Shown: positions 13,901 to 25,916, counted from the stretch's first letter. The stretch is DNA of 64,000 bases from Ascaris suum (GCA_013433145.1 CM024187.1:13877826-13941825), one strand, 5' to 3'. The notes: generated from the sequence alone by a model not told the origin. Translations and numbers: made by a program.

Positions 13901-16059
13901 GTGGTTTGCTGTACCTCAAATCCTTGCTTTATCAAATGTGGAAAAAGCAAGGAGCAAAATTAACGTCATATAGAACTACCTGTCAAAGAAACTGTTCTGG
14001 TCACGAGTCTGGTTGTTTTCCGGGATCTCAAATTGCTTCTGACCACAGTTCTTCCTTCGTTTTTTAAAAACACCTTCCCACTCAATCCTAGTAGCGACGA
14101 TGTGCGCAAAAGACTTTGGATTGGTAACTTAACATATGATGACCATATGAAAGCAACATGGTATATGTCGTGGGTCGCCAAGCTATTTTACTTGCCGATG
14201 TGGAAGATAAAACGTCCTGAAGAAAAAACAGTGCCGCACTATGTGAGATGTTGAACTTGCCGTGCCTTCATCTAATCGAGCATTAAATTTTTAAAGCAAA
14301 TAGAAGAGAAGGAGACCACGAGGTGATTCACTTCTTGTTTCAAAATGCACTAGCTGATGAGAAGACGCAACAAATAGCAGGCTGAGGAGCACTAATCTAC
14401 TCTGAGATTGATAGAAATAACACATAACTAATATTCATACATTCGCTAGAAATAAGATTAATTGAAACAGAAATAACATGTCTCAACAGAAGGGCAGTTT
14501 TCAAGGAAAGTTTCGCTTACTATTTTCTACCTGAAGTGATTTAGGAAGTGGCTCGCCTTCAACATACGTAAATATCCGTCGACCCTTCGTGCTGAAAGCA
14601 TAAAGAGTAACTGAGATGAAATAAGTGGATTGTGTACTTTTTTGGGTTGATTTTTTCGCGATTTAAATATAAAACAAAAGGTATTTGGAGCATTTGGCAG
14701 TTTCAAGACAAGCGAGAGTTTGCTAAAGATATGTCATTTGTTTAAGGCATGATTTCTTTTAGTAAGGAATATTCATGCTATCCGCACTTTCGCTTACGGA
14801 TAATAAAACATCGACGAAAGCAATATGAAGCCAGTATTGATGGCGAATTGGCTACAAACAACACATAGTAGCACCTTTGATTGCTTCTGCTGTTCGAGGG
14901 TTCTTGCGAATAGGTCACTCCATTTGCGCACTGCAATATGCATGAAGAACATAACACTGCTTGGAACCAGTGCATCATTGCACTAAACAAAGTAATCCTT
15001 GCATAGACGATTAAACACCAAGTGGAACTAAAAAACTTTGCTAAGAAAATATTACTTCCAGAACAATAAAGGACATTTCTTCTAAAAAGGTCATGATTTT
15101 TGGATTACGTATTCTGTTACACTCCTCCGCTCTCCCTATTCGTGCTGTCTTCGTGAAAACTGACATTTAAATATCATTTGTAAGCTCAGAATGGAAGGAT
15201 GATTTATGAGACCAACTATAAATACAGATGTTTTAACCGCACCTTCTACTATAACACAAGTTAGCACTCATGCAATTGAATGGCTGCACCGCTTCATCGA
15301 TACGTTAGGACAAGCAGACATCTGCTAAAAATGAAAAATCAACGTTATTTTAAAATCAACGCTATTTTTCGTACTGCAGAGGTATATTTGGAATTTACCG
15401 GATGTGGCACTTTTTGTTGCCATTTGAGTGCAATTTGCTCGCAAAGAACGCTTGTCGACTGCTTAGTAGCTTTCGCCAAAAAGTCCTCATATGATGGTAA
15501 CGCACCAAATACAGCTCCAATATATTCGAGTTTCACGCTAAAATCAAAGTTAAACAGACTTCATATATTAGCTGATAGGTACAAATTGGTGGTTGTGTTG
15601 GCTTTTCTTATTAATTAATGTTCGCTAAACTGTAGGAAAAAATGACAAAATTCGGGCTGATTTTATTGGTTACTGCTGGCCATAGTATCTTAAGCTTCTA
15701 TCGTTGACTGTGAAATAAAATGGGGACATTTTTAATGAATAAAATTTCAAGAAAAATTATGATTCTGTTTTGTTCCTCTCTTGGAAATTGAGTACTGAAT
15801 ATGTTTGGCTGGAATCTCAATGAATGCTCTCTGTGGTTCCCTTAATTCACTAACACTTCTATGAAAGCGGAAAGCAGTCAGAAAACCTGTAATCGAAATT
15901 GTATTGTTTTACACAGGGCAAACATGATGCTCATATCTAGATGCCACTGTGATTCTTTATGCTTAGATGGTACTGAAAACATTTACCGACTTACTCGAAT
16001 TCGGCATTCCTAATGCAGTAGGTTGTTAAGTACGTACGTGAGCCGTGAGCACTCATCAT
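7960..16059 (-). CDS. mks-1: Meckel syndrome type 1 homologue, B9-domain transition-zone protein
   Basis: MKS1 is a B9-domain scaffold of the MKS complex at the ciliary transition zone, working with B9D1/B9D2 and membrane partners to gate cilia. Exons (5' to 3' on the minus strand): 16059-15995, 15537-15399, about 14125-13980, 13050-12858, 12247-12122, 11775-11564, 10539-10415, 9658-9483, 9061-8923, 8109-7960. Diagnostic stretches are TYCIRNAEFDVKLEYI near the N-terminus, KTMFIMAYLGPFDKDSESYD with QVICKIT (human TMHIMADLGP..VLCTLKV), DGLYVEYKVELPG at the B9 start, RHYVDGYGVASLPIMPG (human RYRVEGYGAVVLP), ITVNCWRPV and the C-terminal GLTAETSGELQLKVDC. Start chosen at 16059, 6 nt after a TTTCAG acceptor, giving MMSAHGSRTYL. 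Exon 13050-12858 needs a one-base frame change (see findings). Exon 3's start is unsure and an exon may be missing between 11564 and 10539. No other family shows this order of motifs. Confidence 0.88.
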
Positions 16060-16065
16060 TTCCTT

Positions 16066-16077
16066 CTGAAACACAGT
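16066..16077 (-). promoter_or_regulatory. mks-1: Likely spliced-leader acceptor of mks-1
   Basis: On the minus strand ACTGTGTTTCAG sits directly before AAGGAA and the proposed ATG at 16059. A six-base leader after a consensus nematode acceptor, with the preceding gene only about 270 bp upstream on the same strand, fits trans-splicing of a downstream operon gene. This is inferred from sequence only. Confidence 0.5.
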
Positions 16078-16331
16078 AAATTCCACAATGCACAGCGGTT
16101 CATGGTCGCAGAACACCGCAGCCATAGCCGTGAATGAGTGAAAATGAAGAACAATTCAAATGAACTCTACTATGAAATAAACAATATTATATCCAGCTAC
16201 TTTGGCATTTTGCCGTTGAAAGGACCCAGTCCCACGCGATGCATCACTTAGCTGAACTACTTAAGGGTATGCCTTAGCCCATCGAATTCGAAATCAAAGC
16301 TTTCAAGAAATCGACAGATTTAGTCCGAAAT

Positions 16332-18342
16332 TTAGCGGCACAACTCGTTTATACTCTGAGGGAGACTCCTGAAATTTTAAAAGAACCACTGGCCAACACT
16401 TGACGTTGTATATGGAATGCGCACGAAGGTAGGCACCATTACAATAGAGGTAATAATAGAGTGGTAAGTTTTTAGATGCAACGAGTGCAGACCACATTTC
16501 CAAAGAATGAGAGTGTACACCTGGCAACCGTGCCGTTAGCAACGCCGCTGCTAAGGATACGAGAGAAATCGTTGATGACTGAATTAATTGCCCTCTCCCC
16601 CTCTAGCACTTCACCCAGTTCTGCCAAACTTTCCTTTCCACTACAATAATTAACCCCTATGAGGTTCATTTATAAAGCTCAATATTAGCCAAAAATTGAC
16701 TGGTTAGAAGCTGGATATAAGTGAAACAAAGGCGGTTCAATCTATATATTACAGATATATAGACAGACCATTTGAAGAAAGTGGATGAGCCTCCGAACAG
16801 CGATTTTAAAGACATCCACATGCGTTTGAACCATTCGTTTCGCATGAACACTATCATTTTCTCCTACTAAAAAGGTACAGCTTTTAATGAAGGCAAGCAC
16901 ATAGGTCGCAACGGAAGAAAATTGTTAAATAAGTATCCTTGCTTCCACTCCCCCCCCCCCTCTTCCTCCATTAATGTCAAAATTGAATTCTGTAATTCTG
17001 AAATCGGACTCCCTCTATGCAGCAACGAAGCATGTTTTGAAATGAAGAGGGGAATTTTGAGTGGGGTTGGGGTGGGATGATGGGCGGGGGGGGGGGGGTA
17101 TGACAAGAAACGCTTCTGGCAAGTTCAACTTTTGCTCCTGGGTCTTCTACTGTGATGCAGACAATGAGCCAATATTGCTGTCGAATGCTCCAACCGTCTA
17201 GAATGCAGTATTTTTGAGAAAGAAAGCGTACTTTTGAATATATTGTCGATATAGTTATTTCGATGAGAAATTGGCGAGTGGGTGATGTTGACGAAGTTCG
17301 ATGAAGTACGAACGAGGAAGCTTCCCGAGGGGTCTCATTAATTTTTCCAAATTTGCAAAAATAATATAATATTTCTAATGACTTGCACTGAGATGGAATT
17401 ACGTTGACAATGCGTATAGAAAATGCGTACTCCAGCAAGCGTTTGCAGTTCCCATTGAGCTCGGACGCAGAATAGGATTGGCTCACCTCGGCACAACTGT
17501 ATAGAAGAGGGTCGACGATCCATTTAAAAGGCAATGTTTGCTGTCGGAACCGGATCATTGCCGAATGTAGCGGCGAATATTGCTCCTCAAAGCGCCTACT
17601 TTGTCGGCATATGGTGAAGCCCATGTCGGCTTGTAACAAGCTTCTTCCGTGCTTGAAGTCGCTTCCCAATGCTTACGACATCACGACCTCAGACTGTCCC
17701 TGTCCAAATGAGCGTCTTCTTATTCGACAGCTCTAAGCGTTCTTAAGTTACCATCTCACGGGAGCTGTAATTCTCTCACCTCCATGTCATTTCCGATATC
17801 CTTTACGACGGCGTACCGCTACTTACCAACATTTTGCTATCTACTAACGAGTAGTTAGTTCAGTAACGCAAGCATGGGAAAATAATTTATATTGGGAATA
17901 ACCGCATCAACGAGCGTTATAAATTATGCATCCTCGTGAAGGAATTATATTGCTCATGAATCGATGCCTTACTTATGAAGTAATTTATGTTCACTTACAG
18001 TTATTTGCAGTTTACACTCTAATGCGAATGTTACAAACGTCGTATTTATGAACAAGGGGAATAATGTTACTCTTGATTTTGAAGCACTGAAAAAATCATT
18101 TACAACCGGTTTCTTATAATGAAATAGGTTCGTTAGTAATGGTGTATTCACGCGCTTTATAGAGCACATCTTGATGAGTATTCCAATAGTCGAACCAGCA
18201 GCGGATTGCTGCATAGAGTTGAGGAAATATATTTCTCTTAGTCAACTTTTACAGAGGAAGAAGTCGAGAAGAGCTTAAACAAAACTGTCGGATGCAAATT
18301 TCTATTAAGACTTTGATCATCGTCGAAAAATTGCGCATTCAT
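16332..18342 (-). CDS. Unidentified minus-strand gene, partial exon set
   Basis: Not recognised. Exon-like segments with good signals are 18342-18253 (starts ATG, MNAQFFDDDQSLNRNLHPTV, donor GTAAAAG), 18208-17999 (phase 0 at both ends, donor GTAAGT), 16866-16769 (GENDSVHAKRMVQTHVDV), 16640-16521 (GKESLAELGEVLEGERAINS) and 16368-16332 (RSLPQSINELCR, stop). The first two join in frame (100 residues) and the last two join in frame (about 52 residues). The 16769 end (phase 0) does not match the 16640 start (phase 2), so an exon is missing, one boundary is wrong, or two genes are mixed. A faint resemblance of the LHPTVLFKL start and the GENDSV helix to MPN-domain proteins such as CSN6 is not enough to name it. 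The 3' end is 272 bp before mks-1 on the same strand. Confidence 0.45.
16977..17800. repeat. Candidate dispersed repeat in intron (holds a 230-codon minus ORF)
   Basis: The minus strand is open from 17669 to 16977 (230 codons), but the product has no domain I recognise, ends in a poly-Pro run from the G-rich tract at 17084-17099, and lies inside an intron of the candidate gene 16332-18342. The texture (long chance frame, C/G homopolymers at 16949-16960 and 17084-17098) suggests a dispersed repeat. Copy number cannot be judged from one window. Confidence 0.35.
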
Positions 18343-21300
18343 TGTATTACACAAGTAAATCTTTAATCACTTTTGTAAAATTCGTGTGTGGTCACTTTTT
18401 ATGAGAGCGTTGGCAGATCACATTTCATGCGCAGAAAGATATGCTCTTCGCTTCTCGCAACTTTTTTAGTGACAGACTGCTGTGCTAATATGTGAACTTT
18501 TCGTGGTGTCACTGATAGCACAATATCAGTGAAGAAACGAAAATTTTCCCACTTCAAGGAAGATGTCACTATTCGAGGAGTTATTTCATTCTCTCTTGAA
18601 CATTTTTTAAGATTATTTTTAGCACAGAGTTTTTTTCTTTCTTTTAACTGAGATGTTAGAGGTCATCAATTCAACGCCGACCCACTTCGCCGTTGCTTTC
18701 GCATCCCAAGAGCACTCGTTAAAACGATGAAAACCTGTTAAAGACACAACCACAGTATCTCTTCCGTTGAAATTGAAATTCTACTCGTATATATGTACCA
18801 TTCAGCGAGTTCGACGTAATAATAAAATAAATATTTAAATTTGTGAAGCATTCTATCTTAAGGAAAAAAACACGATGGCATTAAATACAAATGCAATGGC
18901 GGTAGTTCAATGCAAATCTTGAAACAGAATTTTCAAGGCATCTTTGACGTGTACTCGTTGCCAGTACTGTACATTTTCTCGTTACCTATCTTGTTCAATA
19001 AAAATGCTCAAGTTGCATATCGTTTTCTTTGAGACGTCTTCACCTATTTCCCATCCAATATTTACGTTGCGTTGTTTCATTTGTTCATAATATCTGTTAG
19101 CCTATATGGCAAATTTTTATCGAACACAGGAACGAGGTATATTTGCAGCGTGGTTTGCGTAGGCTTTTTGTTTGACGAAAGTTTCGAATATCGTTGCAAG
19201 AAGCCTCTGCATGCCTTCGCTGTCTTACCTTACTCGATTTTCCTTCACCTTATCGCCGTTGTTTACGATAATCACATTCACGTTCACTTCTTAGAACTTT
19301 CAAGACGCTCCTATATACGCAATATTTCATTGTAAAAGTCACATGATGGTCTGCTTGAAGGAGTGTCATTCATTCGCGCAGTTGTTTAATTTCTTAACGA
19401 GTTCCTGGCCCAACGAATTGCTTACTTCTAAAATCTAGAAGCAACCTAGAGGCAGAATTTTTATCAAACATTCTATGATGACAATAAAGAAGTTTCTTCA
19501 CTTCACCGTTTAACAGCCACCGATATTAAAGTTGGCCATAGTTTTTCCTACAACGGGAGTATCTGATACATTAGATGCGATTCGTAATCTGTCCAAGAAT
19601 TCTGTGTATCCTCAGCAAACGGCATGAGAAACGTCAGGAGGTGTACTGCATTGGTTAACGTTGTTATGGTCTCTGCTGAGCACTTCTGTCTACAAGTGCA
19701 ACTATAATGCTGATGAAAAGTGAGCATAACTCGAGCAAACAAATCAACCAAAAAATGCGGTACCACTCACAAAGGGTTGAACTGTTCGACAATAACAACA
19801 TGTATGCTCGGCAAGGAAAACGAACAAATATTGGCATGCTTTGATGAATGTTGCTGGAGGAGAGAAGTACGTCAAATAATCTCTATGGATCACTGTGTCC
19901 GCCTTCCAAGATACCAAAGCAGCAACTTGCCACTTTATGTATCTGAGATCGCTTTTCACTGACAATTATTCGCTCATTCGTGGATTATGCCCCCCTCCAA
20001 GCCTTTCTTGCCTAGTATTTGAGAAACTTTTTAAACACAGCAAGCTTGGATAGTGAAGTTTGACAGTAAGCTGTCACAACTTCACTATCCAAGCGAAGCG
20101 ACATAGAATTTGCCTGACCGATAGTCAAAATGACATAAAATTAACGTGTGAAAAGATTGATGGTTCCGATCTACGTTTCCTTATTTCAGTAATACTGAAA
20201 TGCGCAGCAAGCGAACAATCACATTCAGATATGCTTATGCAATCAAGAGGGTAGGAAAGAAATGGAAAAATTGGCTGCTCCATCGTCATCAATCGACAGA
20301 GAGCATTTTCGACAGTGTTCTCTGCTTCCGGGACGGGGAAATGATGTAAACTTGAGACAAAACGGGGATTTTCGAGACCCGCTTCAACAACTTTATATTT
20401 CAAAATGGGACAGTCCCTCAGAAAAATCAGTGACAACAAAACCTTTGCAGCGCATCCATCCGAAAATGATTGAGCGTCTTCTCGATGCTCGTATACTTTT
20501 TCACATTTGCGTGATTCAAAAAGTGATCATCGGCACATGAGACCCATACGAGAGAGACGTTCATCACGATAAGAGGAAATGCATCACGTCGGATGCATAT
20601 AAATACAGAAAGCATTCTAAAACGAATAAACGGAAATTGGTGTTTTGTGTACAGAGTGAAACAGATTATCCTGGCAATGAAAAGAAAATTAATTCTTTAT
20701 GTATATACTTAAATGCTTCTTCAATTGCAAATAAAAATCCTCTGCCTTGTGACAGTGATACGATATTACTGGTCTCTTATAGGCTCCGGCAAACTGAACC
20801 GTTTTTGGATGGCGCCGAAATGGCGTCTATGGCTGCAATTAGTTTGAAGAACTGGCCCCGGCTCCAGCTTCAAACAACGGAAAAGCCTGTCTCCAACTCT
20901 GATTCATAGGAAGATTGTGCCGCGGCCATGGATCCAGTCTGCCGGAAAAATTGTGTTTTTCAGTTTACGAGTTCAGAATGCAACTTATCAAGCGTTTAAA
21001 TAATTTCAATGACTCCAAACAAGTCGCATCGCATACTGTGAGCATCGGTGAGAGCTGTGATGCGTGCAGATCGACGTTCCATTATCAGTGCTCAGTATGA
21101 ATGTTTGATGTTAACTGATACTATTCCACTTTTGCAAAAAGTGTCAATGGTTTCGCACTTAGGCGAATGATTAAGAAAGAGGCAAATGTTTCTTTACGGA
21201 ACAGTTGGTGGAGGCTGCGCTCATTTCAGGATGTGCATTCGAAAATCGTTCAGAGATGCGAATTTTTTCGAAACAACGGCTTGAAAACACTTATTCATGA

Positions 21301-22048
21301 AGGGATAGCGTGCGGGCACTCAATCGAATAAGCGAAATCTTGAAAGGCAATCCAAAAGGACCGCTATGCACAAATTTTATACCTTCTAATATACGCGTAA
21401 CGAATAGTTACAAGGATCACAATTACAAGGAGAAGCTGTAAAGAATAGTTGCACAAATGCACGGCGATCCGGGTCGTAGTGAATTTCAAAGGTATTTCAG
21501 AAATGAATATACGACTTCGTCAGTCAGCTACAAAGCGCATTTTACCTGGTTTAAGATCGACTGATCAAACAAACGCTGCAAAAAAGTCACTCGACAAGCC
21601 AAATTGAAATTGGGTACAACAAAGGTGAACAAAAAACGTGCAACGGCGTCGGTTTAAGGCTGGCATCGTAAGCGATCGAAGACATTAAATCTTTCATTAA
21701 TAGACATCAAAGAGACATCACATCGATGTAATAGAATCTTGGTCGTGTCATGGAAATGAATATATAACCGCAGCAATTGTTCGCCTTTGAAATCACCAAC
21801 GATCTATCTAAACAACTTACTCCGTTACCTAAGCCCTCTATCTGTTAAGCGATATTGCAATTACGAAGCAAATGAAGCAGCGTCGCATCTCTAAATTACT
21901 GCTTTTTTTTAGTCGTATGATTGAGTGCGCTGAACAGGGTTGCTATTCGTCCGTACACGCTCTGCCGATACAAAATTCTGATCGATGTGCGAATCGACAT
22001 GACGCTATCGAAGACCGAACGTCGTTCCGATGAGAAGTTTGTATTCTC
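18343..22048. other. No gene assigned; scattered open frames
   Basis: Several frames of 60-105 codons occur on both strands (for example 20125-20439 minus and 20262-20540 plus, which overlap). Both read plausibly but no chain of splice-compatible exons could be built and no family was recognised. The hairpin at 20044-20094 lies here. Confidence 0.4.
20044..20094. repeat. Inverted repeat / hairpin, arms of about 23 nt
   Basis: GCTTGGATAGTGAAGTTTGA at 20044 is mirrored by its reverse complement ending AACTTCACTATCCAAGC at 20094. The arms pair along about 23 nt with one bulged base and a loop of about 4 nt (TAAG). It may be a foldback element end, a small RNA hairpin or a decayed palindromic MITE. 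No flanking duplication was obvious. Confidence 0.75.
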
Positions 22049-22252
22049 TTAAGTTTCTTGCTTAGCGAAAAGCACAACTTGCTGAGACTGTGCCTGTCCA
22101 TATTTCAACTCGAGATTCACCGTACGGATTCCAACAGAAATTGGAGCTGCGTTGTTTAGACTTATTCTAGGCCGGGTTCCAGAAACCACTTCTTCAGTTC
22201 CCGATGGGCGAATGTGCCATTCAACGATTCCACCTTCCATTTCTTCCATGTC
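22049..22252 (-). CDS. Candidate terminal exon of an unidentified gene
   Basis: The minus strand has an acceptor CTTTTTGTAG directly before GAC at 22252, then 67 codons to a stop at 22049. The product begins DMEEMEGGIVEWHIRPSG and ends QQVVLFAKQET; it has a beta-strand-like pattern (NAAPISVGIRTVNLELKYG). The family is unknown to me. A further minus-strand candidate is 23824-23621 (ORF start MEYSRRKIRGK, donor near ANPG), but the phases do not join directly, so other exons would be needed. Confidence 0.42.
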   Translation of the reverse strand, partial: DMEEMEGGIVEWHIRPSGTEEVVSGTRPRISLNNAAPISVGIRTVNLELKYGQAQSQQVVLFAKQET

Positions 22253-22500
22253 CTACAAAAAGTTCTTGATTGTTGTGGAAACCGCTTCCCATAATAAATG
22301 CCGTATGATACACTTAAAACGACGTGAGTGGTAACCAGGCTGCTCGCTTTCGCTTAATATTATACGTGATTATGGTGTTATAAATGATTCAAGCTTTCAC
22401 TGTACGCTGCACTGCTCTTTCATTTCCAGAATCATCCAGAATTTCTAACTGCTTTCGCCGCGTCTTGTAGCACAGAAATCTCGAACATTACCTTACGGCT

Positions 22501-22790
22501 TTGACTGCGTACTGTTGGCTCCTTCTGGAATACTGCGCCTCTGTGTGGTCTCTCTATTTCTACTTCGTTTCTGATACTGCACTACTTAAGGCGGCGCAGA
22601 ACTGTTCTAGTCGTACTACGTTTCCTAAGGTCTATCTTGGCCATTATCAACTCCATTATATTACAGGCCTGAAAATTTTTGATTTGAAGTCATTAGCATA
22701 TCGCAGGTTTAAATCCAACTTGATCTTTTGTCTCGACATAGTGAGTAGTCTTTATGATATCTTCGTCTGCACAGTTTTTGAGAAGGACCT
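22501..22790 (+). mobile_element. Non-LTR retrotransposon (CR1/jockey-like) reverse transcriptase C-terminal fragment
   Basis: The + frame has LLLEYCASVWSLYF, matching the R-PLLEYAS-VWSP motif that follows the reverse transcriptase domain in many LINE ORF2 proteins. About 50 residues later comes a leucine-rich helical run (KIFDLKSLAYRRFKSNLIFC), like the typical GLxSLExRRxRxDLxxxYK segment. It lacks the upstream palm motifs and is a short 5'-truncated, degraded copy. Identification rests on motif resemblance alone. Confidence 0.5.
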
Positions 22791-22919
22791 TCAGTGTGAG
22801 CGTCGTGAACATAAGTTTCAAGTAGCCATGAAAACAAGTGCCACAAACAATGTTTCGACAGTTTTCATTATTATTCTAAGTCTCTTACACACATTTATGT
22901 ACATGTTTTCCATATGCAG

Positions 22920-23051
22920 GGTCTTGAACAAATAGATGGAGAATCAAGAGACGTCATGACCCCTAGCTTGAAACTGTTTTTGGAGACATCTGTACTTACA
23001 ACGATTATGAACTGGCAAAATTTCTTTCGCTGGTTGGAACTCCCAACTAAG
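22920..23051 (+). CDS. Candidate internal exon, unidentified helical protein
   Basis: An open 132-nt segment is flanked by acceptor CCATATGCAG and donor AAG/GTAATC, phase 0 at both ends (44 codons). It begins GLEQIDGESRDVMTPSLKLF and ends NWQNFFRWLELPTK. The composition looks genuine and helical (armadillo/HEAT-like), but no family was recognised. The minus strand of the same segment also shows a possible exon with a GTAAGT donor, so the strand is not certain. It could belong with 24373-24727. Confidence 0.38.
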
Positions 23052-24372
23052 GTAATCTTGATATCGCCCTACCTGCTCAGTCTTTAGCAGCTTCTCCATC
23101 AAGCGTTGTGAAGGAAAGGAACATTCGATGAATCAGTCGGTGATCAATTACACTCACTGCGAATATATAATGCTTTCAAATCTCTTCTCATCCGTACATC
23201 ATGCGCTCATGTGTTTGGGTGTTCGCATGCCTCCAAGTTTTAAGACCTGTAAAAGAGGGTATGACACCCGGTTTTCACATAGACACTTAAGCAGATGATC
23301 TATAAAAGACGAAATGAAAGTATAGCTGAGAGGTAAGTGAAGCTTACATAAATAAGTCAGTGTAAGAACATAACCGAGGAAAGAACAAATAGATTAATTT
23401 AGACTGTGTGTGGCAAGATACAATCTGTAAAACGTTGTATTCTATTGTAATTCGGATTTTGCGTTTAAATATTTAGATAACCTGTGGTGTGGCAAGGCAA
23501 AAGCTCAACACTGTTATCATAGGCAAATAGGATCGATGTGATTGGTCTCCCGTGATTGGTCTCCCCAATGATGCCACACAAACGAAATTCACACCTGTCA
23601 GAAAGCAACCTTTGCAGGTGTCATAAACTGCCTCTGCAATGATTTTTATCACCTGGATTCGCTGAACATTCTAAACGTTCAAGGAAAAAAGTACCACGGT
23701 ACGTGCTGATCTCTTTCGCCTTGAAAGCGGCTAATTTTATTCGGCGACAGCCCATATAAATATTTCCACTATTTGATTTCGTATGAAATTCTTTGCCTCT
23801 TATTTTTCTCCGTGAGTACTCCATCTCAATTAATCACTATTATGAGCAAGTTTCGTAGCTTCACATCTCCCTGATATGCAAGAAAACAGGTAAATATGTT
23901 GAATGATAATGAGAATAGTCGGCCCTCCATTGAATGTAAGAGGTTGTTGCCTACAACGGCTGACTAATGAACCGACAGAGAAACCTGCTCAGGTTATCGA
24001 AACACAACGACGTGACGTATGCATCGCTTATTAGATATATGTGAAACATATGTAGCAGCTAGTCGGCGGGGAAAAGTATTAAAATTTAGAGCAAAGATCG
24101 CATTCACTGAACTTCTGTACGTTGGCTCAATTGTTGACTCTAAGACTATTGACTCAACATGAGTTAATACCTATACCTACGATTTATGTGTTACTACTTT
24201 ACATTGTTTCATATTTTTACCTCTTCGCCCATATCACCAATTTTTACTACTTATCACCTGCAAAACTTCATGCGTAGATCTTTCCGCACCTCTTTTTTAC
24301 TCGTTTATATGCGCCTCACACATTCTTCATTTCTATGTCCCATTTAATTCTCAAACTGTTCAAAATTTACAG
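23052..24372. other. No supported gene
   Basis: AT-rich intron-like or intergenic sequence. It has a short direct duplication of GTGATTGGTCTCCC near 23538-23567 and the minus-strand candidate 23621-23824 mentioned under 22049-22252. Confidence 0.4.
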
Positions 24373-24727
24373 ATCTGTAAGTCTCGAACGCGCAAGTGTT
24401 TTGGAGACCTTCAAAAATGTGACGCCTTTGCCTTGTATGTTGGAGCCTCTACTCTCTAGACCTGAGTAAAGCTCGATATTCCCCTCCTAGCACGCCGCTT
24501 GCATCGCCAAAAAATTGGGGGTCTGCGTCTACACACCGTGTTAACATGTTCGCCATCCGCTGCTGCCATTGATGAATCGCTTTTCAAACTATTGCGCTGC
24601 TACAGACAAACATTTTTCAATTTGTCATTTCCATCTTTCATCGTGCGTTTTCACAGTACGTTCCTCAGCGGTCGGATGTTTTCAACATCCATGGAGCAAA
24701 ACGCAACGATGTCGGGAAATGGAATTT
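24373..24727 (+). CDS. Candidate exons of an unidentified plus-strand gene
   Basis: Two exon-like pieces. At 24373-24465, after acceptor AAATTTACAG, the frame reads SVSLERASVLETFKNVTPLP and continues to a GTAAAG donor. At 24657-24727, after acceptor CGTTTTCACAG, it reads YVPQRSDVFNIHGAKRNDVG and ends at a GTGAGG donor. Sequence between them (24490-24600) is also open in two frames, but the only intron that fits there would be about 25 nt, which is too short. The gene is probably real but its structure is unresolved and the function is unknown. Confidence 0.38.
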
Positions 24728-25916
24728 GTGAGGGGATGAGGAAGCGAGTGCAGTGCCTCTAAGTGCATTGAAGTTTGGAATACTACTGGAAAAGTGGCGC
24801 TTAAATTACTTGACTATAAAAGTTCTAGACGAAACAGTTAAGCAATGGAATCGGTCTGAAAATAGTCGTGTTTTCTCATTGATGATATTGTGATTCGGGA
24901 TGGGTGCGAAGCGATGCTCGCTTTTGTCGTTAGCACGTATCCGACGCTTTCCGCAGAAGTGGTTGTTGCCCTAGTTTTGATGTTGTTGGGGACCATTTAT
25001 TGTATAGCAATAGGAGATTCTCGTGCTCTTTGTTCGAATTTGAAGAATTCGCATACTAACGTCTGCCAATCTAAGCTTAAATGGGTGTTGTGTTACTTAC
25101 ACAGGCCGGATACGTACGGAGTCATAATGGAGACGTGTAGACTTCTGCTCACAAAACCTTTTATCCCTTTATCTAATCGTAGCTCAAAAATTTGGACTTG
25201 CGATTAATTAAGTGATTTCACTCAATTGAAGGTCATTTAATAGAGAAAGGATTCGGTTCAAATTCCATCCGAGTCGCAACCGGTGAGAGTGAGCTTATCC
25301 CAGCACTGGTTGAGGATAAGAACCTGGCCCAGGCTTCAAACGAGACATTGATTTTAATGTGATGTGGACGGGTCGCGCGATGAGAGTGGAGTTTGGCTCA
25401 TTTCACATTTTCGTACGCATCGCATGTAGTTGAACCTTTGAACCTCTGAAGAACCTTGGGAGGAAGACACCTTTTTGAATGCTTTAAGGAAGGCTTTTGT
25501 ATGTTCTAAACTTCGCTGACTTAGAAGTTTTTAAAGAGGTAGCTTTCATTAGAGAATGGAGGAAGCTATATCCCCTAAAATGTAGACGCTCTAAAACACT
25601 GAAGTCCGAAAGTAGTGCTCTGGTGCGAGACACGAAAAAAATTACCCCGCATTCCGTACCTGTTTTCCTGTTCTCGTCCCCTTTCTGCTCTCTGACCATT
25701 TCTTATGTCTCCCATCTCCTTTTCTGTGTTTCCGGGTGGCGGTTGCTGTTGTTTTATTTTGAATGTGTTTATACCATATAGATTGCATGTTTAATAGCTG
25801 TGACTAATTTAATGGCCATCTATTTCCCACCGCGTCTTATGATTCGATGATGTGGTAATATAAACCTGGTAGCACTATACATGTACATATTTATAGGTGT
25901 ACATATGTAAATGTAT

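Noticed and set aside
25230..25330. Possible tRNA or tRNA-derived SINE from GGTTCAAATTCC
   Set aside because: No matching A-box, acceptor stem or anticodon arm could be folded around it.
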